Source: Bordetella parapertussis (GTDB lineage Bacteria; Pseudomonadota; Gammaproteobacteria; Burkholderiales; Burkholderiaceae_C). From it: a DNA stretch of 64,000 nt. The stretch covers positions 5,826 through 69,825 of the forward strand of contig CAMDKD010000013.1 in the NCBI GenBank assembly GCA_945901125.1, written 5' to 3'. The notes beneath the pieces are model-generated. The model had not been told where the DNA came from, made no database searches, and saw only the letters and a program-made list of their open reading frames with translations. The first letter of the stretch is position 1. Every line of letters starts with the position of its first letter. Position numbers and translations under genes: made by a program. Shown one piece after another: positions 38,923 through 46,594 of the stretch.

Positions 38923-40203
38923 ATGAAAGAACACGCCCTCAGACGCGCTTTACACAACGAGGTACACGCGCGACCGCCCGAACCCATGCGCGCACCGCTG
39001 GCCATCAGCCATGTGGTGATGCTGGCTGATGCGGATGCCCGCGACGCAAGCCGTGCCCATTTGCTGGCTTTGCTGAATGACCATCATTTGCCGGTGCCAG
39101 ACGCCCATGCCAACCATTTGCGCGTGGATCTGGGCAGCTGGCGGCTGCGCTGGGAACTGCATACCGAGTTCGTCACCTGGACATTCATGGCCGATGCGCC
39201 CGCCGGTTTGCCCAAGTCGGATGACTATGGGCTGGCGTTGGGCTTACTGCCGCATCAGTGGTTGAAAGATCTGCCCGGCGAATGCCTGGCTCGCATCAAC
39301 TTGCGCGCCAAGCAGACCGAGGATCTGGCCGACCGCGACGAGTTGCACCAGCAATTTCGCGAAGACTCTTTGGTCGCCTGCCAGTTGGCCGAAGGTGCAG
39401 CCACTTTGCATACCGATTTTCAAATCGGCCCGGATGGTTGTTCGCGCATGCTGTTGCGCGTCGGTCAGTTGTCGCAGCGGCGTTTGGGTAGATTGGTGCA
39501 ACGGCTGTTGGAGATTGAAACCTACCGCATGATGGCCTTGCTGGGTTTACCGATGGCGCGCAGCGCCGCACCTTCGCTGGCCATGGCTGAACAGGAACTC
39601 GCCGATTTGGCGCAGGCGATCCGCAGCGCACAACAGGACGAGGAAGCCGAGTTGCTTGAGCGGTTGACGCGACTGGCCGGACAAATGGAAGGTTTGTACG
39701 CCGCGCAGCATTCGCGTTTTTCCGCCAGCAAAGCTTATTTCGAACTGGTGGACCGGCGCATTTTGGATATTCGCGAAACCCGCTTGCCCGGTTTTCAATC
39801 CATAGGTGAATTCATGGATCGGCGTCTTTCACCCGCGCGCAGTACCTGCGACTGGGTGGCTAAACGGCAAACCGCTTTGTCCGAGCGCGTTTCGCGCATG
39901 AGCAATTTGTTGCGCACCCGGGTCGATTTCCAGCAGGAGCAAAGCAGCCAGGCGCTGCTGGCCGCCATGAACAAGCGCCAGGGCATGCAATTGAAATTGC
40001 AAACCACGGTTGAAGGTTTGTCAGTGGTGGCCATCACCTATTACATTGCCGGTTTGATTCATTACGTGGCCGAAGGCTTGGAGGCCAAGGGCTGGATTCA
40101 AAGTCCCACCATGTTCACCGCCTTGACGGTGCCGGTGATTGCACTGCTGGTCTGGTGGATCACCCGGCGCATGCATTACAAGGTGTTCCGGCCGGACGCT
40201 TGA
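38923..40203 (+). CDS. DUF3422 family membrane protein
   Basis: 426 residues. DUF3422 proteins start with the HNEVHARPPE motif (here ALHNEVHARPPEPMRAP, residues 8-24), have a mostly soluble body with a predicted coiled-coil region (about 215-345), and end with two membrane segments (VVAITYYIAGLIHYVAEGL and FTALTVPVIALLVWWI) before a basic tail. The function is unknown; the layout resembles CorA-like membrane proteins at the C-terminus. It starts 10 bases after tctA. Confidence 0.88.
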   Translation: MKEHALRRALHNEVHARPPEPMRAPLAISHVVMLADADARDASRAHLLALLNDHHLPVPDAHANHLRVDLGSWRLRWELHTEFVTWTFMADAPAGLPKSDDYGLALGLLPHQWLKDLPGECLARINLRAKQTEDLADRDELHQQFREDSLVACQLAEGAATLHTDFQIGPDGCSRMLLRVGQLSQRRLGRLVQRLLEIETYRMMALLGLPMARSAAPSLAMAEQELADLAQAIRSAQQDEEAELLERLTRLAGQMEGLYAAQHSRFSASKAYFELVDRRILDIRETRLPGFQSIGEFMDRRLSPARSTCDWVAKRQTALSERVSRMSNLLRTRVDFQQEQSSQALLAAMNKRQGMQLKLQTTVEGLSVVAITYYIAGLIHYVAEGLEAKGWIQSPTMFTALTVPVIALLVWWITRRMHYKVFRPDA

Positions 40204-40258
40204 TTTCCGCGCTTATTTCGTTCCGCCTCAGCGGCCTTTTTCTTTATGTCTGTTCACC

Positions 40259-41881
40259 ATGTCTTTCAATTTCAACAATCCCTACAGCAGTACGCGTCTT
40301 CCGGTTTTTGCGCGCAATATCGTTTCCACCTCGCACCCCTTGGCGGCGCAAGCCGGTTTGCGCATGATGTGGCGCGGCGGCAATGCCGTCGACGCGGCTA
40401 TCGCTGCGGCGGCGGTGCTGACCATCGTCGAACCGGTCAGCTGCGGTCTGGGATCGGACGCGTTTTGCATTTTGTGGGACGGTCAACAACTTCATGGCTT
40501 GAATGCCTCCGGGCGCGCACCGCAAGCCTGGACGCCTGAATATTTCCAACGCAAGTACGGCGACAACGCCATGCAGCCGCCCAAGCGCGGCATTGATTCG
40601 GTCACTGTGCCCGGCGCGGTCGCAAGTTGGGTGACCTTGAGCGAGCGCTTCGGCAAGCTGCCGTTTGAAGATTTGATGCAACCGGCTATCGAAATCGCTG
40701 AACGCGGTTTTTTACTGAGTGTGGTGGTGCAGGAAAAATGGGCGGCGCCGGTCGAAGAACTCAAAGGCCAACCCGGTTTTGCACAAGCTTTTTTACAGCA
40801 TGGTCGTGCGCCCGCAGTCGGCGAGTTGTTTCAGTTTGCAGCGGCTGCCAAAGGCTTGCGGGCGATTGGCAAAACCAAAGGCCAGGCGTTTTACGGCGGT
40901 GAAATCGCCGAAGCCATAGAGCGTTTTTCCAATGCCAACGGCGGTTCATTGAAAGCCTCTGACTTTGCGGCTTACCAGGCTGATTGGGTCAAACCTATCT
41001 CTATGGATTACCGAGGCCACACCCTGCACGAAATCCCGCCTAACGGGCAAGGCATAGCCGCGCTGATTGCCTTAGGCATCTTAGATAACTTTGATCTGGC
41101 CGCGCTGCAACGCGACGGCGTGGATTCGCAGCATCTGCAAATCGAGGCCATGAAACTGGCATTTGCCGATGTCTACCGCTATGTGGCTGAAGCAAGCAGC
41201 ATGGAAGTCACCGCTGCGCAAATGCTGGACAAGTCGTATTTGAAAGAGCGCGCCAAGTTGATAGACATGCAGCGTGCGCAAGACTTCAAAGCAGGCAACC
41301 CGGCCAAGGGCGGCACGATTTACCTCACCGCCGCCGATGAAAACGGCATGATGGTCAGTTTCATTCAAAGCAATTACATGGGCTTTGGCTCGGGCTGCGT
41401 CGAGCCTGATTTCGGCATCAGTTTGCAAAACCGCGGCCATGGTTTTGCCGTGCGTCCCGGCGGCTTGAACCCGGCCAATTTGGTCGCACCTGGCAAGCGG
41501 CCGTTTCACACCATCATTCCGGCGTTTCTCACCAAAGACGGCCAACCGGTCATGAGTTACGGCGTGATGGGCGCGAACATGCAACCACAAGGCCATGTGC
41601 AAACCCTGGTGCGCATGCTCGACTACGCGCAAAACCCGCAAGCAGCTTGCGACGCGCCGCGCTGGCGTTACAACGAAGGCTTGGTGATCAATGTGGAAGC
41701 CGGCATGGATGCACATACCGTTCAAGGTTTGCAGGCGCGCGGCCACGCCATGGAAGTCATCAACGACAGTTACCAGGATTTCGGCTCTGGTCAGTTCATC
41801 TGGCGCATGGGCGACCCCAAGGTGCAAGGTTATGTGGCGGCCAGCGATTCGCGCCGCGACGGCTTGGTCGCCGGGTTTTAA
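40259..41881 (+). CDS. Gamma-glutamyltransferase family protein
   Basis: 540 residues from ATG 40259. Ntn-hydrolase of the gamma-glutamyltranspeptidase family: early motif RGGNAVDAAIAAAAVLTIVE, VPGAVASWVTLSERFGKLPF near 120-139, and the processing site GGTIYLTAADENGMMVSFIQ near residue 355, where a Thr would become the nucleophile. The usual TTHxSVVD is replaced by TIYLTAAD, as in cytosolic YwrD-like members. No clear signal peptide, so a cytoplasmic enzyme is likely. Substrate may be glutathione or another gamma-glutamyl or acyl amide. Confidence 0.86.
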   Translation: MSFNFNNPYSSTRLPVFARNIVSTSHPLAAQAGLRMMWRGGNAVDAAIAAAAVLTIVEPVSCGLGSDAFCILWDGQQLHGLNASGRAPQAWTPEYFQRKYGDNAMQPPKRGIDSVTVPGAVASWVTLSERFGKLPFEDLMQPAIEIAERGFLLSVVVQEKWAAPVEELKGQPGFAQAFLQHGRAPAVGELFQFAAAAKGLRAIGKTKGQAFYGGEIAEAIERFSNANGGSLKASDFAAYQADWVKPISMDYRGHTLHEIPPNGQGIAALIALGILDNFDLAALQRDGVDSQHLQIEAMKLAFADVYRYVAEASSMEVTAAQMLDKSYLKERAKLIDMQRAQDFKAGNPAKGGTIYLTAADENGMMVSFIQSNYMGFGSGCVEPDFGISLQNRGHGFAVRPGGLNPANLVAPGKRPFHTIIPAFLTKDGQPVMSYGVMGANMQPQGHVQTLVRMLDYAQNPQAACDAPRWRYNEGLVINVEAGMDAHTVQGLQARGHAMEVINDSYQDFGSGQFIWRMGDPKVQGYVAASDSRRDGLVAGF

Positions 41882-41884
41882 GCG

Positions 41885-42820
41885 GTGACTGGTTTGTTTG
41901 CACGGCTGAGCCGTTTGTCTCCGCATGCCGTCGGTATTGCATTGGCGCTGACCGGTGCCATGGCTTTCAGCGGCAAGGCCATCATCGTCAAGCTGTCCTA
42001 TCTTTATGGTGTTGATGCTGTCACGGTCATCATGTACCGCATGCTGTTTGCCTTGCCGTTTTTCGTCGCCATGGCCTGGTGGGCATCGCGCCAGCCGCAT
42101 GCCTTAGCCAACCCGCTGAGTCGGCGCGATTTGCTGGCGATTGCCGGTCTGGGTTTTCTTGGCTATTACCTGGCCAGTTTTCTGGATTTTCTGGGGCTGC
42201 AAACTATCACCGCCAGCTTGGAGCGCTTGATCATTTATTTGAACCCGACGCTGGTGATGCTGCTCAGCGCTCTGATGTACAAACACCGCATTCACACAAG
42301 GCGTGCTTTGGCCATGGCCATCAGCTACGCCGGTGTGCTGCTGGTGTTTGCCCATGAGGTCAGCTTCAGCGGAGCCGGTGTGGTGATGGGTTCGGCTTAT
42401 GTGCTGGCCAGTGCACTGGCTTATGCTTTTTACCTGATGTTCAGCGGCCAGATGGTCAAGCGAATTGGGGCATTGAGGTTGGTCGGTTTGGCGTCTGTCG
42501 TTGCCTGCGTATGCTGTCTGCTGCAATTTGTCATACTCAGGCCTTTGTCGGATGCGCTGGTGCAGCCGCAGGTACTGTGGCTGGCGCTGCTGAATGCCAC
42601 GGTGTGCACAGTGGCACCGGTGGTGTTCATCATGCTGGGCATAGAGCGCATCGGTGCTTCATTGACCGCGCAAGTTGGCATGGTCGGACCGATGTCAACC
42701 ATCACGCTGGGCGTGCTGGTGCTGGGTGAACCGGTGAATATGTGGATAGTGCTGGGTACCGTGCTGGTGCTCAGCGGTGTGTATATGGCTTCACAATCAG
42801 GAGAGAAAACATGGACTTAG
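41885..42820 (+). CDS. DMT-superfamily (EamA) transporter
   Basis: 311 residues starting at GTG 41885, 3 bases after the ggt stop, without a visible ribosome site. Ten hydrophobic segments in two EamA repeats; the first repeat has ALTGAMAFSGKAIIVKLSYL and the second ends with MSTITLGVLVLGEPVNMWIV. Family members export amino acids and other metabolites. The substrate is unknown. It overlaps the SDR gene start by 10 bases. Confidence 0.88.
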   Translation: MTGLFARLSRLSPHAVGIALALTGAMAFSGKAIIVKLSYLYGVDAVTVIMYRMLFALPFFVAMAWWASRQPHALANPLSRRDLLAIAGLGFLGYYLASFLDFLGLQTITASLERLIIYLNPTLVMLLSALMYKHRIHTRRALAMAISYAGVLLVFAHEVSFSGAGVVMGSAYVLASALAYAFYLMFSGQMVKRIGALRLVGLASVVACVCCLLQFVILRPLSDALVQPQVLWLALLNATVCTVAPVVFIMLGIERIGASLTAQVGMVGPMSTITLGVLVLGEPVNMWIVLGTVLVLSGVYMASQSGEKTWT

Positions 42821-43605
42821 GCATCAAAGGCAAATGGGCGCTGGTCGGCGGCGCGAGCAAGGGTTTGGGCTGGGGTTGTGCCAGCGCGCTGGCGCAGGCT
42901 GGTGTGAATCTGGTGATCGTTTCACGCGGCGCAGCCGTTCTCGAGGCCTCGGCTGCCGGTTTGCGCCAACATGGTGTGACGGTGTTGCCGGTGGCGCAAG
43001 ACATCACCACCGAAGCCGGACGCGCAGCGATCTGGTCGGTGGCCGGTGGTCCGGGCAAAAACTTTGACATAGTCGTCACCAACGCAGGCGGCCCACCCAG
43101 CGGCGACTTCCGTGAATGGGACCGCGAGGCTTGGATCAAAGCGGTGGACGCGAATATGTTGACACCTATCGAACTGATGAAAGCCACCATAGACGGCATG
43201 GCAGCGCGTGGTTTTGGGCGCATCGTCAACATCACCTCCAGCGCGGTCAAAGCGCCTATCGATATTTTGGGTTTGTCCAACGGCGCGCGCAGCGGCCTGA
43301 GCGGATTCGTCGCCGGTTTGTCGCGCAACCCGTCTATTGCCAAGCACAACGTCACCATCAACAATTTGCTGCCCGGCGCGTTCGACACAGATAGGCTCAA
43401 AGGCATTTTGCAAGGCACCGCAGAAAAAACCGGCAAGAGCGTGGAAGAACTGGCGCAGGCGCGCCGCGCCAGCGCTCCGGCCAACCGCTTCGGCACGCCC
43501 GAGGAATTCGGCAACACCTGTGCGTTTTTATGCAGCCAGCACGCCGGCTTCATCAACGGTCAAAACATATTGATTGACGGCGGGGCTTATCCGGGCGCAT
43601 TCTGA
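42811..43605 (+). CDS. Atypical short-chain dehydrogenase/reductase
   Basis: 264 residues from ATG 42811, with AGGAG 8 bases upstream inside the previous gene. N-terminal Rossmann motif GGASKGLGWGCASALAQAG (residues 13-31), TNAGGPPSGDF near 90-100, and a C-terminal FINGQNILIDGGAYPGAF. The classical catalytic YxxxK is missing: the position after ITSSAVKAPIDILG reads LSNGARSGL. It matches the class of FabG-like SDR proteins known for an imperfect catalytic tetrad. The true reaction is therefore unclear. Confidence 0.88.
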   Translation: MDLGIKGKWALVGGASKGLGWGCASALAQAGVNLVIVSRGAAVLEASAAGLRQHGVTVLPVAQDITTEAGRAAIWSVAGGPGKNFDIVVTNAGGPPSGDFREWDREAWIKAVDANMLTPIELMKATIDGMAARGFGRIVNITSSAVKAPIDILGLSNGARSGLSGFVAGLSRNPSIAKHNVTINNLLPGAFDTDRLKGILQGTAEKTGKSVEELAQARRASAPANRFGTPEEFGNTCAFLCSQHAGFINGQNILIDGGAYPGAF

Positions 43606-43810
43606 GGCGCGGTATGTACCAGCAACTGAAGGCGCACCAGAAATGTCGCGCCTTTTTCCAGGTGGCTTCTGGCGTTCATTTCACCGCACAGCAGGCGTGC
43701 CAGCGACATGGAAATTTCAAGCCCCAGACCTGCTTGTTGTTCCACAGCATGGACACCATCAGGTCGGCCGAACTGACTATGGGATGGGTGCGGGTGTTGA
43801 AATCGACCAT
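43587..43810 (-). pseudogene. Deleted histidine kinase remnant
   Basis: A minus-strand start (ATG 43810, with GGCAGG just upstream) follows the stop of the molybdopterin-fold gene by 8 bases and opens a frame beginning MVDFNTRTHPIVSSADLM, which closes after 44 codons at 43676. In another frame, from about 43735 to the stop at 43587, the sequence reads AGLGLEISMSLARLLCGEMN and then LEKGATFLVRLQL, which is the G2 box and end of a histidine kinase ATPase domain. The dimerisation, H and N boxes are absent. I read this as a kinase gene reduced by internal deletion and frameshift. Confidence 0.7.
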
Positions 43811-43818
43811 GTCCTGCC

Positions 43819-44340
43819 TTATTCAACAATCAAAGCTTTGAGCTGCCACACCGAACGCTGGTAGTACAAAACGGTTTGCAATTCTTTTTTGCTGTCATAA
43901 GGGTAGACGATTAACAGCGGCTCCTTGTTCTTGGCCGATATTTGTTCACCGTTGACCGAGTGCGCCAGGATCACATCAAATTTCTCGGCATCGCTGAAAG
44001 GCAGTTTGGCTTTGTATTCGTCCAGCGCAACAGCACTCAAGGTCTTGCCCTTGAGCTTGGCGCTGGCCAGCACATCGCGCATCAAAGGTCCGGTGAAAGT
44101 CATGGGATCTTTGAACCATGGCGTATGGGTGGTGAAACTTTGCTGAGGCAGTTTTTTCAAGCCTGCCAAGTCAAACTCGGCCACCAATTGCGGCGGCGCT
44201 TTTTTGTCGGCGGGTTGCAAGAGCAATTGCAAGGACTTGCTTTTGACTGCCTGTTTTTTGGACTCGGCATGCAGGCCTTGCGACATGACCCACACACCCA
44301 CAGCGAGCAATGCCATGAGACTGTGTCTTTTCGACATCAT
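43819..44340 (-). CDS. Periplasmic molybdopterin-binding-fold protein
   Basis: 173 residues (or 172 from the second ATG). Signal peptide about MSKRHSLMALLAVGVWVMSQ with cleavage near LHA-ES; the ATG is preceded by AAGGA. The mature part resembles the oxidoreductase molybdopterin-binding (SUOX-type) fold: FTTHTPWFKDPMTFTGPLMR near residues 70-89 and ILAHSVNGEQISAKNKEPLL near 125-144. The cofactor Cys typical of active sulfite oxidases is not seen, so it may not bind molybdenum. In relatives such genes often precede a sensor kinase, and a kinase remnant follows here. Confidence 0.68.
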   Translation of the reverse strand: MMSKRHSLMALLAVGVWVMSQGLHAESKKQAVKSKSLQLLLQPADKKAPPQLVAEFDLAGLKKLPQQSFTTHTPWFKDPMTFTGPLMRDVLASAKLKGKTLSAVALDEYKAKLPFSDAEKFDVILAHSVNGEQISAKNKEPLLIVYPYDSKKELQTVLYYQRSVWQLKALIVE

Positions 44341-44523
44341 GATCCATCCTTTTCACAGTAAATAAGCGTCTAAATAGACTGGAAAATTGATGTTATGTCA
44401 TTAATTATGGTTAATTCAATATCAAATTTGTTGAATTTAGAAATAAAAACAATTTTGAGCCTTAAGGTAAACAAATGAAAAATCTGGTGAGAACTTAAAG
44501 ATATAAACAATAACCAACACTGT

Positions 44524-45453
44524 TCAGCGTTTGCGGGACGAAACCACGATGCCGCCGACGATCAGCAGAAAAGCCACGGCGTGGTAGGCGTGCGGCGCGT
44601 CGCCCAGGGTCACGGTAGACAGCAGTGCGGCGAACAGCGGTGTGAGGTTGGCAAAAAAACCGGCGATGGTCGGGCCCACGCGCTGAATGCCCAGGCCCCA
44701 GCTGCGGTAGGCCAGCAAGGCCGGGCCCAATGCCACGTACAAGACGCTGGCGCCCAGCGTCCAGCCCCAGACGATATGCGGGTTGTCGCTGAAACGCCAT
44801 TCTGCGGCGGTGAATGCGCCGCTCCACAGCAAGCCGAAGACCATTTGCGCCGTCAAAAAATACGTCCAGTTACCGCGTATCTCGGGCGGGTCCACCGGTT
44901 GCGCCACCAGCCAGCTGTACCAGGCCCAGCAAACCACGGCGATCAGTATGTAAACGTCGCCTATCACCAGTTGTACTTTTTGCAAGCTCTCCCAGTCGCC
45001 GCGACCCAGCACACACAGCACACCGGCTATCGACATGGCCGCGCCCAGCACTTGCCGCACAGTGACGCTTTGCTTGTAAAACACCGCGCCCATGGCCAGC
45101 ATGAAGACCGGCACGCTGGCGCCGACCAGGGTGACATTGATCGGCGTCGAGGTGTGCAAGGCCAGGTATTGAAAGCTGTTGTAACAACCTACACCCAAGA
45201 GGCTCATCAGGCCATAGCGACGCCAGTGCTTCCACATCGGGCTCGAGGGCTTGAGCACCGGGTATGACCAGGGCAGCAACAACATGAAAGCAGCTAACCA
45301 GCGGAAAAAATTCAGCGTGATAGGTGGAACCATGTCAGCAACGACGCGGCCTAGGATGGTGTTGCCGGCCCAGACCAGCGGCGGCAGCAACAATAAGCCG
45401 GCAGTAGCCAGGTCAAGCGCAGGTTTGGCAGGGGAGGAGGGTGTGTCGGACAT
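44524..45453 (-). CDS. DMT-superfamily (EamA) transporter
   Basis: 309 residues, ten hydrophobic segments in two EamA repeats (LVWAGNTILGRVVADMVPPI near residue 26; YNSFQYLALHTSTPINVTLV near 90; RVGPTIAGFFANLTPLFAAL in the second repeat). Likely a metabolite exporter; substrate unknown. It is divergent from the quinone oxidoreductase gene. The 183 bases between its stop and the molybdopterin-fold gene start are AT-rich and carry no gene; they probably hold the promoter of that gene. Confidence 0.88.
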   Translation of the reverse strand: MSDTPSSPAKPALDLATAGLLLLPPLVWAGNTILGRVVADMVPPITLNFFRWLAAFMLLLPWSYPVLKPSSPMWKHWRRYGLMSLLGVGCYNSFQYLALHTSTPINVTLVGASVPVFMLAMGAVFYKQSVTVRQVLGAAMSIAGVLCVLGRGDWESLQKVQLVIGDVYILIAVVCWAWYSWLVAQPVDPPEIRGNWTYFLTAQMVFGLLWSGAFTAAEWRFSDNPHIVWGWTLGASVLYVALGPALLAYRSWGLGIQRVGPTIAGFFANLTPLFAALLSTVTLGDAPHAYHAVAFLLIVGGIVVSSRKR

Positions 45454-45546
45454 AGCTTCTGACTCTACCCCAGTTGCGTGGACAATCAGGCTTGGCTGTC
45501 CGGCACATGACCGGCGGATTTAACTCAACCAAGACAGGAGCAAGGC

Positions 45547-46530
45547 ATGAGCAAAGCCATTCAATTCAAACAAACCGGTGGTCCCGACGTACTGCAACTC
45601 GCAGATGTCTCGGTAGGCGCACCCGGGCCCGGCGAAGTGCGTATCGCGCACAAGGCCGTCGGACTGAACTACATCGATGTGTACCACCGCACCGGTTTGT
45701 ACCCGCTGCCCTTGCCGCATGGCCTGGGCATGGAAGGCGCCGGCGTGATTGAAGCTGTGGGCGAAGGCGTCACCCATTTGAAAGCAGGCGACCGCGCCGC
45801 TTATGCCAGCGCCCCGCCCGGAAGCTATTGCGAAGCGCGTGTGATGCCGGCCAAAAACGTCTGCAAACTGCCGGACAATATTTCGTTTGAAACAGCAGCC
45901 GGCATGATGCTCAAAGGCATGACGGTGCAGTATTTGCTCAAGCGCACTTTGCCGCAAGCCGGTTTGCATGCCGGGGACTTGATTCTGTTTCACGCCGCCG
46001 CCGGCGGTGTCGGTTTGATCGCCTGCCAATGGGCCAAGGCTTTGGGTTTGCAACTCATTGGCACGGCAGGCAGCGATGAAAAATGCGAGCTCGCCAAAGC
46101 CAATGGCGCTGCCCACGTCATCAACTACAACAAAGAAGATTTTGAAGACCGCGTCAAAGACATCACCAACGGCAAAGGCGTCAAAGTGGTCTACGACTCG
46201 GTCGGCAAAGACACTTGGGACAAATCTCTCAACTGCTTGTCGCCATTCGGTTTGATGGCCAGCTTCGGCAATGCCTCCGGCCCGGTGGAGCCGTTTGCCC
46301 CCGGCATGCTGGGGGCCAAAGGTTCGATTTACGTGACACGCCAAACCTTGTTCACCCACATCGCCACCCGCGAAACCAACCAGCAAATGGCCGAAGATTT
46401 GTTTGACGTGGTCGGCAGCGGCAAGGTGAAAATTCATATCGAACAGCGCTACCCGTTGGCAGAGGCGGCGCAAGCTCACCGCGACCTGGAAGCGCGCAAA
46501 ACCACCGGCAGCACTTTGCTCACGGTGTAA
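45547..46530 (+). CDS. NADPH:quinone oxidoreductase family protein
   Basis: 327 residues, zinc-free medium-chain dehydrogenase/reductase of the Qor type. N-terminal GroES-like domain with GLNYIDVYHRTGLYPLPLPH (residues 39-58), GMEGAGVIEAVGEGV, then the NADP-binding AAAGGVGLIACQWAKALG near 155. Such enzymes reduce quinones with NADPH in the cytoplasm. AGGAG lies 7 bases before the ATG. A terminator follows the gene, so it is probably transcribed alone. Confidence 0.92.
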   Translation: MSKAIQFKQTGGPDVLQLADVSVGAPGPGEVRIAHKAVGLNYIDVYHRTGLYPLPLPHGLGMEGAGVIEAVGEGVTHLKAGDRAAYASAPPGSYCEARVMPAKNVCKLPDNISFETAAGMMLKGMTVQYLLKRTLPQAGLHAGDLILFHAAAGGVGLIACQWAKALGLQLIGTAGSDEKCELAKANGAAHVINYNKEDFEDRVKDITNGKGVKVVYDSVGKDTWDKSLNCLSPFGLMASFGNASGPVEPFAPGMLGAKGSIYVTRQTLFTHIATRETNQQMAEDLFDVVGSGKVKIHIEQRYPLAEAAQAHRDLEARKTTGSTLLTV

Positions 46531-46545
46531 ATAATCCTTGAAATG

Positions 46546-46572
46546 GCCGCCGGTGAAAGCTGGCGGCTTTTT
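46546..46572 (+). terminator. Intrinsic terminator after quinone oxidoreductase gene
   Basis: A GCCGCC/GGCGGC stem (46546-46551 and 46562-46567) with a 10-base loop is followed by five T. It lies 16 bases after the upstream stop codon and before the glycosyltransferase gene. Confidence 0.8.
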
Positions 46573-46594
46573 CATGTCCGCTTAAGGCTCTCTT

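Noticed and set aside
41081..42100. Minus-strand open frame of 339 codons opposite the gamma-glutamyltransferase and DMT genes
   Set aside because: Both plus-strand genes have clear family motifs; the minus frame is rich in His and Gln with no domain.
45520..46575. Minus-strand open frame of 351 codons opposite the quinone oxidoreductase gene
   Set aside because: The plus-strand gene is certain and has a ribosome site. The minus frame has no recognisable domain.
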